A stretch of 64,000 bases of DNA from Oscillospiraceae bacterium (GTDB lineage: Bacteria > Bacillota > Clostridia > Oscillospirales > CAG-272): the NCBI GenBank assembly GCA_015063795.1, contig SVTL01000001.1, positions 237,614 through 301,613 of the forward strand. The letters run 5' to 3'. This document shows positions 17,386-24,778 of the stretch, piece after piece. The translations under genes were made by a program, and so were the position numbers. The notes under the pieces are model-generated. The model ran no database searches. It saw only the letters and a list, made by a program, of their open reading frames with translations, and had not been told where the DNA came from. Each line of letters opens with the position of its first letter. Position 1 is the stretch's first letter.

Positions 17386-18990
17386 ATGAAGCATTTTGAT
17401 TCGTTCGGCGTTATGATCGATTGCTCGCGCAATGCCGTTCCGAGCGTTGCGGGGCTGAAACGTTTTTTTGATGTCATTTCCAAGATGGGCTATAACTGTG
17501 CGATGCTCTATACCGAGGATACGTATGAGGTCAAGGACGAGCCCTGGTTCGGGTACAAAAGAGGACGCTATTCGGCAGAGGAGCTGAAGGAGCTGGATCG
17601 GTATGCTTCTTCTGTCGGCATCGAGCTGATCCCCTGCATTCAGACGCTCGCCCATCTGAACGCGATCTTCCGCTGGAGCGAGTACAAAAAGGTGCAGGAT
17701 ATCGATGACATTCTGCTGATCGAGGACGAGCGCACCTATCAGCTGATCGAGAATATGTTCAAAACGCTCTCGCAGACGATCGCTTCGAGAAGGATCCACA
17801 TCGGTATGGACGAGGCGCACCATGTCTGCCGCGGCAAATACCTCGACCGTCACGGCTGGGGCGATCGGTATGAGGTCCTTTTGCGCCATCTGAACCGTGT
17901 TTGCGAGATCGCGCGGAAGTACGGCTATGAGCCGATGATGTGGAACGATATGTTCTTCCGCATCGCCAACGGCGGCCCGTATTATGTGGATCAGCCGCTT
18001 GCTTTTTCAAAGGCGATCACCGAAAAGGTGCCGTCCGACTGCGCGATGGTCTATTGGGATTATTACACCGGGACTGCCGGGCGTTACGATGCCATGCTAG
18101 AATCGACCAAGCTGCTGTCCGATAAGGTCTGGTTTGCGGGCGGTACATGGGTATGGGGCGGCTTTGCTCCTCACACCCGTTACAGCGCCGAGCGGAACCG
18201 TCTCGCCATCCCCGCCTGCATCCGTCACGGCGTCCGAAACGTTTTCTTCACCATGTGGGGCGACAACGGCGGAGAATGTCCGTATGCCTCCGCGCTTGGC
18301 GCTTTGATGTACGCTGCCGCTCTTGCCGAGGAGATGAGCGAGGAGGAGATGAAAGCGAAGTTCAAGCAGATCACGGGGGAGGATTACGATGCCTTCACCT
18401 TGCTGGATCTGCCCAACTATGTTTACGGTGAGGAGACCTTGGTCGGAACGGCCAATTACAGCAAGAACCGCCTGTATGACGATCCCTTCCTCGGACTGAT
18501 GTCGGCCAATGCCGAGGGCGCCGACGGCTCGGTCTATCACGAGTATGCGGCGCGTTTGCATCAAAAGGCCGAGGAGAGCCAAACGGTCTATGGCTGCCTG
18601 TTTGAAACGATGGCCTGCCTCTGTGACGTGCTTGAGGTGAAATTCCCGCTTGCCGAGCGGACAAGAGCGTTGTACCGTGCGGGCGACCGTGAGGGGCTGA
18701 AAGCGCTGGCCGAAAAGGACTATACGATGGCTCTGGAGCGTCTGGAGTGCTTCTATGAGGCCTTCCGCAAGCAGTGGTATACGATGAACAAGACCTACGG
18801 CTTTGAGGTTCAGGATGCACGTCTGGGCGGTCTCATGCGCCGATTGAAAAACTGCAAGGAGCGCTTGCTCGCGTATGCAGGCGGAGAGGTGCCTACCATT
18901 GAGGAGCTGGAAGAGGATGTTCTTTCACTTCAGGACGGACGCAATTCCTATTCCAACTGGCAGCAGGCTGTCAGCGCCAATATTTTGTAA
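17386..18990 (+). CDS. GH20-family beta-N-acetylhexosaminidase
   Basis: 534 residues, no signal peptide, so probably intracellular. It should remove terminal N-acetylglucosamine or N-acetylgalactosamine from oligosaccharides by substrate-assisted catalysis. The catalytic Asp-Glu pair is in HIGMDEAHH (Asp142, Glu143). Barrel motifs around it fit: GIELIPCIQTLAHL upstream, MMWNDMF and VYWDYY downstream, and WVWGGFAPH for the substrate pocket. The C-terminal 200 residues are helical. ATG at 17386 lies 7 bases after GAAAGGGG; ATG at 17380 is too close. The leader contains a TauE gene remnant. A terminator follows the stop. Confidence 0.88.
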   Translation: MKHFDSFGVMIDCSRNAVPSVAGLKRFFDVISKMGYNCAMLYTEDTYEVKDEPWFGYKRGRYSAEELKELDRYASSVGIELIPCIQTLAHLNAIFRWSEYKKVQDIDDILLIEDERTYQLIENMFKTLSQTIASRRIHIGMDEAHHVCRGKYLDRHGWGDRYEVLLRHLNRVCEIARKYGYEPMMWNDMFFRIANGGPYYVDQPLAFSKAITEKVPSDCAMVYWDYYTGTAGRYDAMLESTKLLSDKVWFAGGTWVWGGFAPHTRYSAERNRLAIPACIRHGVRNVFFTMWGDNGGECPYASALGALMYAAALAEEMSEEEMKAKFKQITGEDYDAFTLLDLPNYVYGEETLVGTANYSKNRLYDDPFLGLMSANAEGADGSVYHEYAARLHQKAEESQTVYGCLFETMACLCDVLEVKFPLAERTRALYRAGDREGLKALAEKDYTMALERLECFYEAFRKQWYTMNKTYGFEVQDARLGGLMRRLKNCKERLLAYAGGEVPTIEELEEDVLSLQDGRNSYSNWQQAVSANIL

Positions 18991-19002
18991 GGTATAAGAA
19001 AA

Positions 19003-19036
19003 ATCCCGATCGGTTTTCGCCGGTCGGGATGCTTTT
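19003..19036 (+). terminator. Intrinsic terminator after the GH20 gene
   Basis: ATCCCGATCGG pairs with CCGGTCGGGAT around TTTTCG and is followed by five T. The next gene is convergent. Confidence 0.85.
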
Positions 19037-19060
19037 TGTCGGAGAAAAGAAGTATTCGTG

Positions 19061-19507
19061 TCAATCCTTCGATAGGGAATAGCTGTCGGAAACAGGCTTC
19101 TTTGGATCAGCAAGTTCTTTCCGCCTTTTGATCAATCGGTAAACGATGCCGATCAGTGTTAAGAGAATGCCGAGAACAAGCGCGGCTTGAACACCAAGCC
19201 TCCCGATCATAAGCGTAGCACCGTCGGAACTGATATTGGTATAATAGAGGTGTAACTGCACAATTGTGCTCGCGGTGCTTGAAGCAAGCATGACCATATT
19301 CAACATCGAAAAGGATACGATTCTTTTTGTCCACTGAAAGTTCAAAGCGCTGATGAAGATCTGAAGGACAAGCACCATCATGGTGATCGCGAGTCCTCCT
19401 TGATACAACAGGCAGGAAAGTCCGAAAGGAAGCATGCTGATCAGAAGGGCAAGACAAAATCGGACAGCATCGTTTTTCATGATGGTTGTTATGATTTTGT
19501 TTTTCAT
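19061..19507 (-). CDS. Four-helix membrane protein, unassigned
   Basis: 148 residues with four hydrophobic helices (about 14-34, 38-56, 62-88 and 98-126) and a polar, basic C-terminal tail ending in KD. ATG at 19507 follows AAGGAGAATCAA. It lies 71 bases downstream of the lipoprotein gene starting at 20565, on the same strand. I recognise no family. The topology would suit a small integral membrane partner of a lipoprotein, but nothing more can be said. Confidence 0.65.
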   Translation of the reverse strand: MKNKIITTIMKNDAVRFCLALLISMLPFGLSCLLYQGGLAITMMVLVLQIFISALNFQWTKRIVSFSMLNMVMLASSTASTIVQLHLYYTNISSDGATLMIGRLGVQAALVLGILLTLIGIVYRLIKRRKELADPKKPVSDSYSLSKD

Positions 19508-19578
19508 TTGATTCTCCTTTGTCGAAATCGACTCGGTCTTTTTCTAAGTGTTCTGACCTTATATAGATGCAACAGATG

Positions 19579-20565
19579 TCATATTGGATCATCCGCAATT
19601 ACACAAGCGCCTTTTTCATAAACGAAGACATCACCGTCAACAGCAGCACCGTGATATGCACAAATATATTTATCGGTTATTTTAAAAGAATATATTCTCC
19701 CTGACAGCTTGTGTATCAATGTGGATTTTTTTGATTCAAAATCAACATAGCTCAGTTCACCCTTTGAATCAAGTACATATATTCCGTTCTCATCAAAATC
19801 TATGATTTGTTTTCCTTCTTTGCTGTACTCATAAATGGTTTCAATTTCATTCGTTTCTGAATTGTATCTCTTCATTTCTGACTGACGTATGCTCTCATAC
19901 AATGGCGCTCCGGAATTATAGTGACTGTCGCTGCTTACCACAAGAGAAAACCATGTTTCCTCACCCATAGGCTTTGCCAATCCAACAACAGCAGAGGAGT
20001 TTTTTACTTGTTTTTCATATACATCCTCGGCATAATCAATAATGGCTTGCTTTATTGGGTCTTCATACGCTTCTTTATGGAGCTCCCATAGCGTATCAAT
20101 TTCAAAATGAAAAGCGTTTATGTTAGAGGGGTTGGTTTTATAAGCTTCTTTCATTTTTTCCTCTGTTAGCGGTTCGCCAATATAGGAGCGTTCTATTTCG
20201 CTTCCCTCATAGCTGTACGTTAATATGCACTCATAATATAACGTATCTCCGCCGTTGGTTGAGGCTGTTTTCAAAAAAGTATACTCTTTAAATGATGATT
20301 CTTCAAACTCGTATTGATAAGCATAAGGGCCGTAATAATAAAAACTACAAACCTCAGATGGAAGCGGGGCATCTGTATTTGCTTCCAACATACAAATATG
20401 ACCGTCTTTTTTGTTTATCAAAAAACGATCAATAACCAACCAAGTTTCATCTTCAAATGCCGCATATGTTTCAAGATTAGGCATTGAAGTTCCAAAGTTG
20501 AGGGAAGAACAAGACGAAAGTATAATTGTCGATATAAGCAAGAGCACGCAGATAAGTTTTTTCAT
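19579..20565 (-). CDS. Lipoprotein of unknown function
   Basis: 328 residues. Signal peptide with lipobox IILSSC (Cys19). The mature part is acidic and rich in Tyr, Ser and Glu. The C-terminal third (about 235-320) looks like short beta repeats (YVLDSKGELSYVDFESKK; RIYSFKITDKYICAYHG), reminiscent of a partial beta-propeller. Codon use is much more AT-rich than in most of the window, suggesting recent acquisition or low expression. ATG at 20565 follows AAAGGCGGTGGACAT. A possible 48-codon frame ends 17 bases upstream. Function unknown. Confidence 0.75.
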   Translation of the reverse strand: MKKLICVLLLISTIILSSCSSLNFGTSMPNLETYAAFEDETWLVIDRFLINKKDGHICMLEANTDAPLPSEVCSFYYYGPYAYQYEFEESSFKEYTFLKTASTNGGDTLYYECILTYSYEGSEIERSYIGEPLTEEKMKEAYKTNPSNINAFHFEIDTLWELHKEAYEDPIKQAIIDYAEDVYEKQVKNSSAVVGLAKPMGEETWFSLVVSSDSHYNSGAPLYESIRQSEMKRYNSETNEIETIYEYSKEGKQIIDFDENGIYVLDSKGELSYVDFESKKSTLIHKLSGRIYSFKITDKYICAYHGAAVDGDVFVYEKGACVIADDPI

Positions 20566-20582
20566 ATGTCCACCGCCTTTTG

Positions 20583-20729
20583 CTATCTTTTTATTGTTTG
20601 TCTCATACGCTTTGCAGATAATATCATAAGCGTATTCTTGTCCTCGTCTTTAAGTGTTTTTTTGAGAAAAGACAGTTTGCATTGCCACAGAGTGAATGTT
20701 ACTTGATCGTATGGTTTAAGATTTCGCAT
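20583..20729 (-). CDS. Possible small basic protein (48 aa)
   Basis: A leftward frame of 48 codons from ATG at 20729 to TAG at 20583-20585. The peptide is basic (10 Lys and 4 Arg by eye) with a predicted amphipathic helix (LSFLKKTLKDEDKN). A weak AAGAG site lies 6 bases before the start. It ends 17 bases before the lipoprotein gene, so it could be the first gene of that operon. The rest of 20730-20850 is AT-rich and shows nothing else. Confidence 0.4.
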   Translation of the reverse strand: MRNLKPYDQVTFTLWQCKLSFLKKTLKDEDKNTLMILSAKRMRQTIKR

Positions 20730-20850
20730 TTTCGTTCTCTTTTTGGGTGGTAAACACATTATGCCGAAAGAAAGCGAGAATACAAGAAAAGTTTTTGAAA
20801 ATTATTTGTTGGGTTTATTATAGCATAAAAGTCTTTGTTTGTAAATAGTG

Positions 20851-21020
20851 AAGTATCGGCTGCGCCGAAATGATGTAGTGCTATCGCACAGTGATGTATT
20901 GCTCCTTCGTCGCAAAGTGATGAGATGTGTTCCGCCTCCTCACGCGCGAAGCGCACATCACTTGCGAAGCAAACATCACGCCCGAAGAGCACATCACGTT
21001 CCGCGCAAGCGGAACACATC
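20851..21020. repeat. Modular mini-hairpin array with GTGATGT/ACATCAC separators
   Basis: About 170 bases of small stem-loops (TCGGC-tgc-GCCGA at 20856, GTGC-tatc-GCAC at 20878, TTGC...GCAA at 20899, GCGC-gaa-GCGC at 20944, TTGC-gaa-GCAA at 20962, GTTCCGC-gcaa-GCGGAAC at 20998). They are separated by TGATGT-type spacers in the left half and ACATCAC in the right half. The halves are inverted relative to each other, so separators can pair across the array; GATGTGTTCCGC at 20924-20935 is the exact complement of GCGGAACACATC at 21009-21020. Non-coding. It lies just past the tRNA-Gln terminator. Confidence 0.75.
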
Positions 21021-21023
21021 GTT

Positions 21024-21062
21024 GAAAAAAGACCAACTCACAAGTGAGTTGGTCTTTTTTCT
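21024..21062 (-). terminator. Terminator of the tRNA-Gln transcript
   Basis: A perfect long stem (GACCAACTCAC paired with GTGAGTTGGTC plus flanking A/T pairs) with a 2-base loop and six T in either direction, immediately after the tRNA 3' end. Confidence 0.9.
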
Positions 21063-21137
21063 GGCTGGGGTACTAGGATTCGAACCTAGGTAATGACGGA
21101 GTCAGAGTCCGTTGCCTTACCGCTTGGCGATACCCCA
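21062..21137 (-). tRNA. tRNA-Gln (anticodon CUG)
   Basis: 76 bases including an encoded CCA. Acceptor stem TGGGGTA pairs with TACCCCA, followed by discriminator G. The D arm contains AAGCGGTAAGG, the anticodon stem-loop is ACGGA-CTCTGAC-TCCGT giving anticodon CTG (reads CAG), and the T arm is CCTAG-GTTCGAATC-CTAGT. Transcribed leftward, away from carB, and ended by the adjacent strong terminator. Confidence 0.97.
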
Positions 21138-21271
21138 ATGCTCAACGGATGATATTGTAGCACATTCTTTGTCGTTTGTCAATGGATTTTGGAAAAATAT
21201 TTTTCGAAAAATGCAAAAAAAGTTTGAGGGCGGACTTTTTGGAATTCATAAAAAATTCACAGCCAACCCCC

Positions 21272-21300
21272 TTGCATAAAAAAGCGAAGTGTGGTATAAT
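21272..21300 (+). promoter_or_regulatory. Sigma-A promoter for carB leader
   Basis: TTGCAT (21272-21277), 17-base spacer, TATAAT (21295-21300). Transcription would start near 21307, giving a leader of about 175 bases before carB. Confidence 0.75.
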
Positions 21301-21416
21301 ATCATGAATTTTGGGAAAGGAACGGAACGGCTGTGATGACGATGACATTGTTCGCTGAAAAAAAGCATACGTCGGAAGCTTTCCGTGTTGATTTTCCTAT
21401 TTTTTATAGTTAACTT

Positions 21417-21447
21417 TTAAAACAACGGTTTCGCCGTTGTTTTTTTC
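21417..21447 (+). terminator. Intrinsic terminator in the carB leader (attenuator or small RNA end)
   Basis: AACAACGG (21421-21428) pairs with CCGTTGTT (21434-21441) around TTTCG, with four A before and seven T after. It lies 35 bases before carB and downstream of the only visible promoter, so carB expression must pass it. No PyrR-box consensus was recognised in the leader. Confidence 0.65.
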
Positions 21448-21481
21448 AAAAATCAGGACGAGAAAAGCGGAGGAGAAAGAA

Positions 21482-24400
21482 ATGCCAAAGAGAACTGACA
21501 TCAACAAGATTATGATCATCGGAAGCGGACCGATCATCATCGGTCAGGCATGCGAGTTCGACTATTCGGGAACGCAGGCCTGCAAAGCGCTTCGCAAGCT
21601 GGGCTATAAAACGGTGCTGGTCAATTCCAACCCTGCCACCATCATGACCGATACCGACATTGCCGATGTGACCTATATCGAGCCTCTCAATGCGGAGAGA
21701 CTGGAAGAGATCATCGCCAAAGAGCGTCCCGACGCCCTCCTCCCCAACCTCGGCGGTCAGTCCGGTCTGAACCTCAGCTTAGAGCTGGCCAAGAACGGCA
21801 CGCTGGATAAATACGGCGTGCAGATTATCGGCGTTCAGCTGGAGGCGATCGAGCGCGGCGAGGACCGTGACAAATTCAAGGAGACGATGACCTCTCTCGG
21901 CATCGAGATGGCCAGAAGCTTCCTTGCCTATTCGCTGGCTGAGGCGGAGGCGATCGCAGCCGATCTGGGCTATCCGCTGGTCGTCCGTCCCGCTTACACC
22001 ATGGGCGGTACCGGCGGCGGCATCGTCTACAACCATGACGAGCTGGTGACCATCGTCACCCGCGGCATTCAGGCCAGCATCATCGGTCAGGTTCTGATCG
22101 AGGAAGCGGTTATCGGCTGGGAAGAGCTGGAGGTTGAGGTTGTCCGCGACTCCAAGAACCAGATGATCACCATCTGTATGATCGAAAACATCGACCCGAT
22201 GGGCGTTCACACCGGCGACTCCTTCTGCTCCGCGCCCATGCTCACTGTTCCCAAGGAGCTGCAGCAGAGACTGCAGAAGTATGCTTATTCCATCGTTGAG
22301 GCCATCGGTGTCATCGGCGGCACCAATGTGCAGTTTGCTCACGATCCCAAGACCGACCGTGTCATCATCATCGAGATCAACCCCCGTACCTCCCGTTCCT
22401 CGGCTCTGGCCTCCAAGGCCACCGGCTTCCCGATCGCGCTGGTTTCGGCCATGCTGGCTGCCGGTCTGACGCTGGACGAGATCCCCTACTATCGCTGCGG
22501 CACGCTGGATAAGTATGAACCCACCGGCGATTACGTGGTCATCAAGTTTGCCCGCTGGGCGTTTGATAAGTTCAAGCAGGCTGCTGACAAGCTGGGCACG
22601 CAGATGAAGGCTGTCGGCGAGGTCATGGCCATCGGCAAGACCTATAAGGAAGCGTTCCAGAAGGCCATCCGTTCGCTGGAGAACGGACGCCCCGGTCTGG
22701 GCTATGCCAAGGATTACAATCAGAAAACGCTGGATGAGCTGCTGGCTATGCTGGTCACGCCCAACAGCGAGAGACAGTTTATCATGTATGAAGCGCTCCG
22801 CAAGGGTGCCACGGTCGATCAGCTGCATCAGCTGACGCGCATCAAGAAGTGGTTCATCGAGCAGATGAAGGAGCTGGTGGACGAGGACAACCGGATCTCC
22901 GCCTACAAGGGACAGATGCTCCCCGACGATCTGCTGACTGCTGTCAAGAAGGACGGCTTCTCGGATAAGTACATCGCCAAGCTTCTTGCCATCGACGAAA
23001 AGACCATCCGCGACCGCAGAGAAGAGATCGGCGTGGTCGAGGATTGGGAGCCCGTTCCGGTCAGCGGCACCGACGACAATGCCGCTTACTACTATTCCAC
23101 TTACAATGTCAGCGGTGAGTCCAAGCATGAGATTCCCCAGACCGAGAAGAAGGTCATGATCTTAGGCAGCGGTCCCAACCGCATCGGTCAGGGCATTGAG
23201 TTTGACTACTGCTGTGTCCACGCTGCTTTCGCTCTCCGCGAGCTGGGTTACAAGACCATCATGGTCAACTGCAACCCCGAAACCGTTTCCACCGACTATG
23301 ACACCTCCGACCGTCTCTACTTTGAGCCTCTGACCATCGAGGATGTCATCAGCATCTACAAGGCCGAGAAGCCTGTGGGCATCATCGCTCAGTTCGGCGG
23401 ACAGACGCCTCTGAACATCGCTGCCGAGCTGCAGAAGAACGGCTGCCGCATCCTGGGAACCAGCCCCGAGTCCATCGACTTTGCCGAGGACCGCGACGAA
23501 TTCAACAAGATGATGAAGAAGATCGGCATTCCCATGCCCGAATCGGGTATGGCTCATGACGTACCCTCGATCCTCAAGGTTGTCGATGAGATCGGCGGTT
23601 ATCCCGTCATGGTCCGTCCCTCCTACGTTCTCGGCGGACGCGGCATGGAGATCATCCGCGACGAGCAGAATCTGATCCGCTATATGAATGAGGCTGTGGG
23701 CGTCACGCCCTCCAATCCCATTCTGGTGGACCGCTTCCTCTGCAACGCCATCGAGACCGAGGCCGATGCCATCGCCGCCGGCGGTAAGGCGTTTGTTCCT
23801 GCCGTCATGCAGCACATCGAGCCGGCCGGCATCCACTCCGGTGACTCGGCGTGCATCATCCCCTCCAAGGATCTTCCGCCCAAGCACGTGGAGACCATCA
23901 ACCGCTACACCGAGCTGATCGCAAAAGAACTGAATGTCTGCGGATTGATGAATATGCAGTATGCCATTGAGAACGACATTGTGTATGTTCTGGAGGCTAA
24001 CCCCCGCGCTTCGAGAACCGTTCCGCTGGTGTCCAAGATCTGTAACATCCAGATGGCCAAGATCGCTACAAAGGTGATCATCGCCGAGCTGGAGGGAAGC
24101 GAGTCTCCCATCGATTCGCTCACGCACAAGACCATTCCGTATTACGGCGTCAAGGAAGCTGTGTTCCCGTTCAATATGTTCCCCGAGGTTGACCCCGTCC
24201 TTGGCCCCGAGATGCGCTCCACCGGTGAGGTGCTTGGCATTTCGCCCGATTTCGGCGTGGCGTTCTATAAGTCTCAGGAGGCTACCCAGCAGCCCATTCC
24301 CTCTGAGGGCACGGTGCTGATCAGCGTCAACGATGAGGATAAGCCTGCCGCTCTGGATATGGCCCGCCGCTTTGAAGCGCTTGGCTTCAAGATCGTGGCG

Positions 24401-24718
24401 ACCGGCGGTACCTACCGCTACTTTAGCGAAAACGGCGTCAAGGCCGAGGAGATCAAGAAGCTGCACGAGGGCAGACCGAACATCATCGATGCGATGACCA
24501 ACCGTGAGATCGATCTGATCATCAACACGCCCCTGCCTCGCAGCGCGCAGGCCGTCAGCGACGATTCCTACATCCGCAAGACCGCCATCCGCCGCCGCAT
24601 CCCGTTCATCACCACCGTGGCGCTGGCGCAGGCGGCTGTCACCGCACTCGAAACGCTGAAAACGACCAACAGCCACACCGTCAAGTCCCTGCAGGAATAC
24701 CATTCCGAGATCCATTAA
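21482..24718 (+). CDS. carB: Carbamoyl-phosphate synthase large subunit
   Basis: 1078 residues, the normal length. It makes carbamoyl phosphate from ammonia (delivered by the small subunit), bicarbonate and two ATP for pyrimidine and arginine synthesis. Domains in order: first ATP-grasp/carboxyphosphate half (about 1-400, starting IMIIGSGPIIIGQACEFDYS), oligomerisation domain (about 400-550), second ATP-grasp/carbamoyl phosphate half (about 560-935, starting VMILGSGPNRIGQGIEFDY), and a C-terminal MGS-like allosteric domain (about 940-1078). ATG at 21482 follows GGAGGAGAAAGA. carA is not adjacent, which is unusual; the gene stands alone between a terminator-bearing leader and a strong terminator. 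Confidence 0.97.
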   Translation: MPKRTDINKIMIIGSGPIIIGQACEFDYSGTQACKALRKLGYKTVLVNSNPATIMTDTDIADVTYIEPLNAERLEEIIAKERPDALLPNLGGQSGLNLSLELAKNGTLDKYGVQIIGVQLEAIERGEDRDKFKETMTSLGIEMARSFLAYSLAEAEAIAADLGYPLVVRPAYTMGGTGGGIVYNHDELVTIVTRGIQASIIGQVLIEEAVIGWEELEVEVVRDSKNQMITICMIENIDPMGVHTGDSFCSAPMLTVPKELQQRLQKYAYSIVEAIGVIGGTNVQFAHDPKTDRVIIIEINPRTSRSSALASKATGFPIALVSAMLAAGLTLDEIPYYRCGTLDKYEPTGDYVVIKFARWAFDKFKQAADKLGTQMKAVGEVMAIGKTYKEAFQKAIRSLENGRPGLGYAKDYNQKTLDELLAMLVTPNSERQFIMYEALRKGATVDQLHQLTRIKKWFIEQMKELVDEDNRISAYKGQMLPDDLLTAVKKDGFSDKYIAKLLAIDEKTIRDRREEIGVVEDWEPVPVSGTDDNAAYYYSTYNVSGESKHEIPQTEKKVMILGSGPNRIGQGIEFDYCCVHAAFALRELGYKTIMVNCNPETVSTDYDTSDRLYFEPLTIEDVISIYKAEKPVGIIAQFGGQTPLNIAAELQKNGCRILGTSPESIDFAEDRDEFNKMMKKIGIPMPESGMAHDVPSILKVVDEIGGYPVMVRPSYVLGGRGMEIIRDEQNLIRYMNEAVGVTPSNPILVDRFLCNAIETEADAIAAGGKAFVPAVMQHIEPAGIHSGDSACIIPSKDLPPKHVETINRYTELIAKELNVCGLMNMQYAIENDIVYVLEANPRASRTVPLVSKICNIQMAKIATKVIIAELEGSESPIDSLTHKTIPYYGVKEAVFPFNMFPEVDPVLGPEMRSTGEVLGISPDFGVAFYKSQEATQQPIPSEGTVLISVNDEDKPAALDMARRFEALGFKIVATGGTYRYFSENGVKAEEIKKLHEGRPNIIDAMTNREIDLIINTPLPRSAQAVSDDSYIRKTAIRRRIPFITTVALAQAAVTALETLKTTNSHTVKSLQEYHSEIH

Positions 24719-24731
24719 AACCTATAAAAAG

Positions 24732-24766
24732 AGAAGGACGGACAGTTTTAACTGTCCGTCCTTTTG
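24732..24766. terminator. Bidirectional intrinsic terminator between carB and the sigma factor gene
   Basis: A 14-base perfect stem (AAGGACGGACAGTT with its complement) with a tight loop, flanked by A and T runs. The genes converge here. Confidence 0.9.
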
Positions 24767-24778
24767 TCGTATGAGCGG

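Noticed and set aside
20851-21020. CRISPR array
   Set aside because: The repeated word is only 7 bases, changes orientation halfway, and the segments between are self-complementary hairpins; no cas gene is present.
21300-21480. PyrR-binding attenuator upstream of carB
   Set aside because: A terminator hairpin is present, but the conserved PyrR-binding loop sequence was not recognised, so the regulator was left open.
21779-24715. Two long leftward frames antisense to carB
   Set aside because: carB is complete on the plus strand. The antisense frames stay open only because of codon bias in the GC-rich third position and lack ribosome sites.
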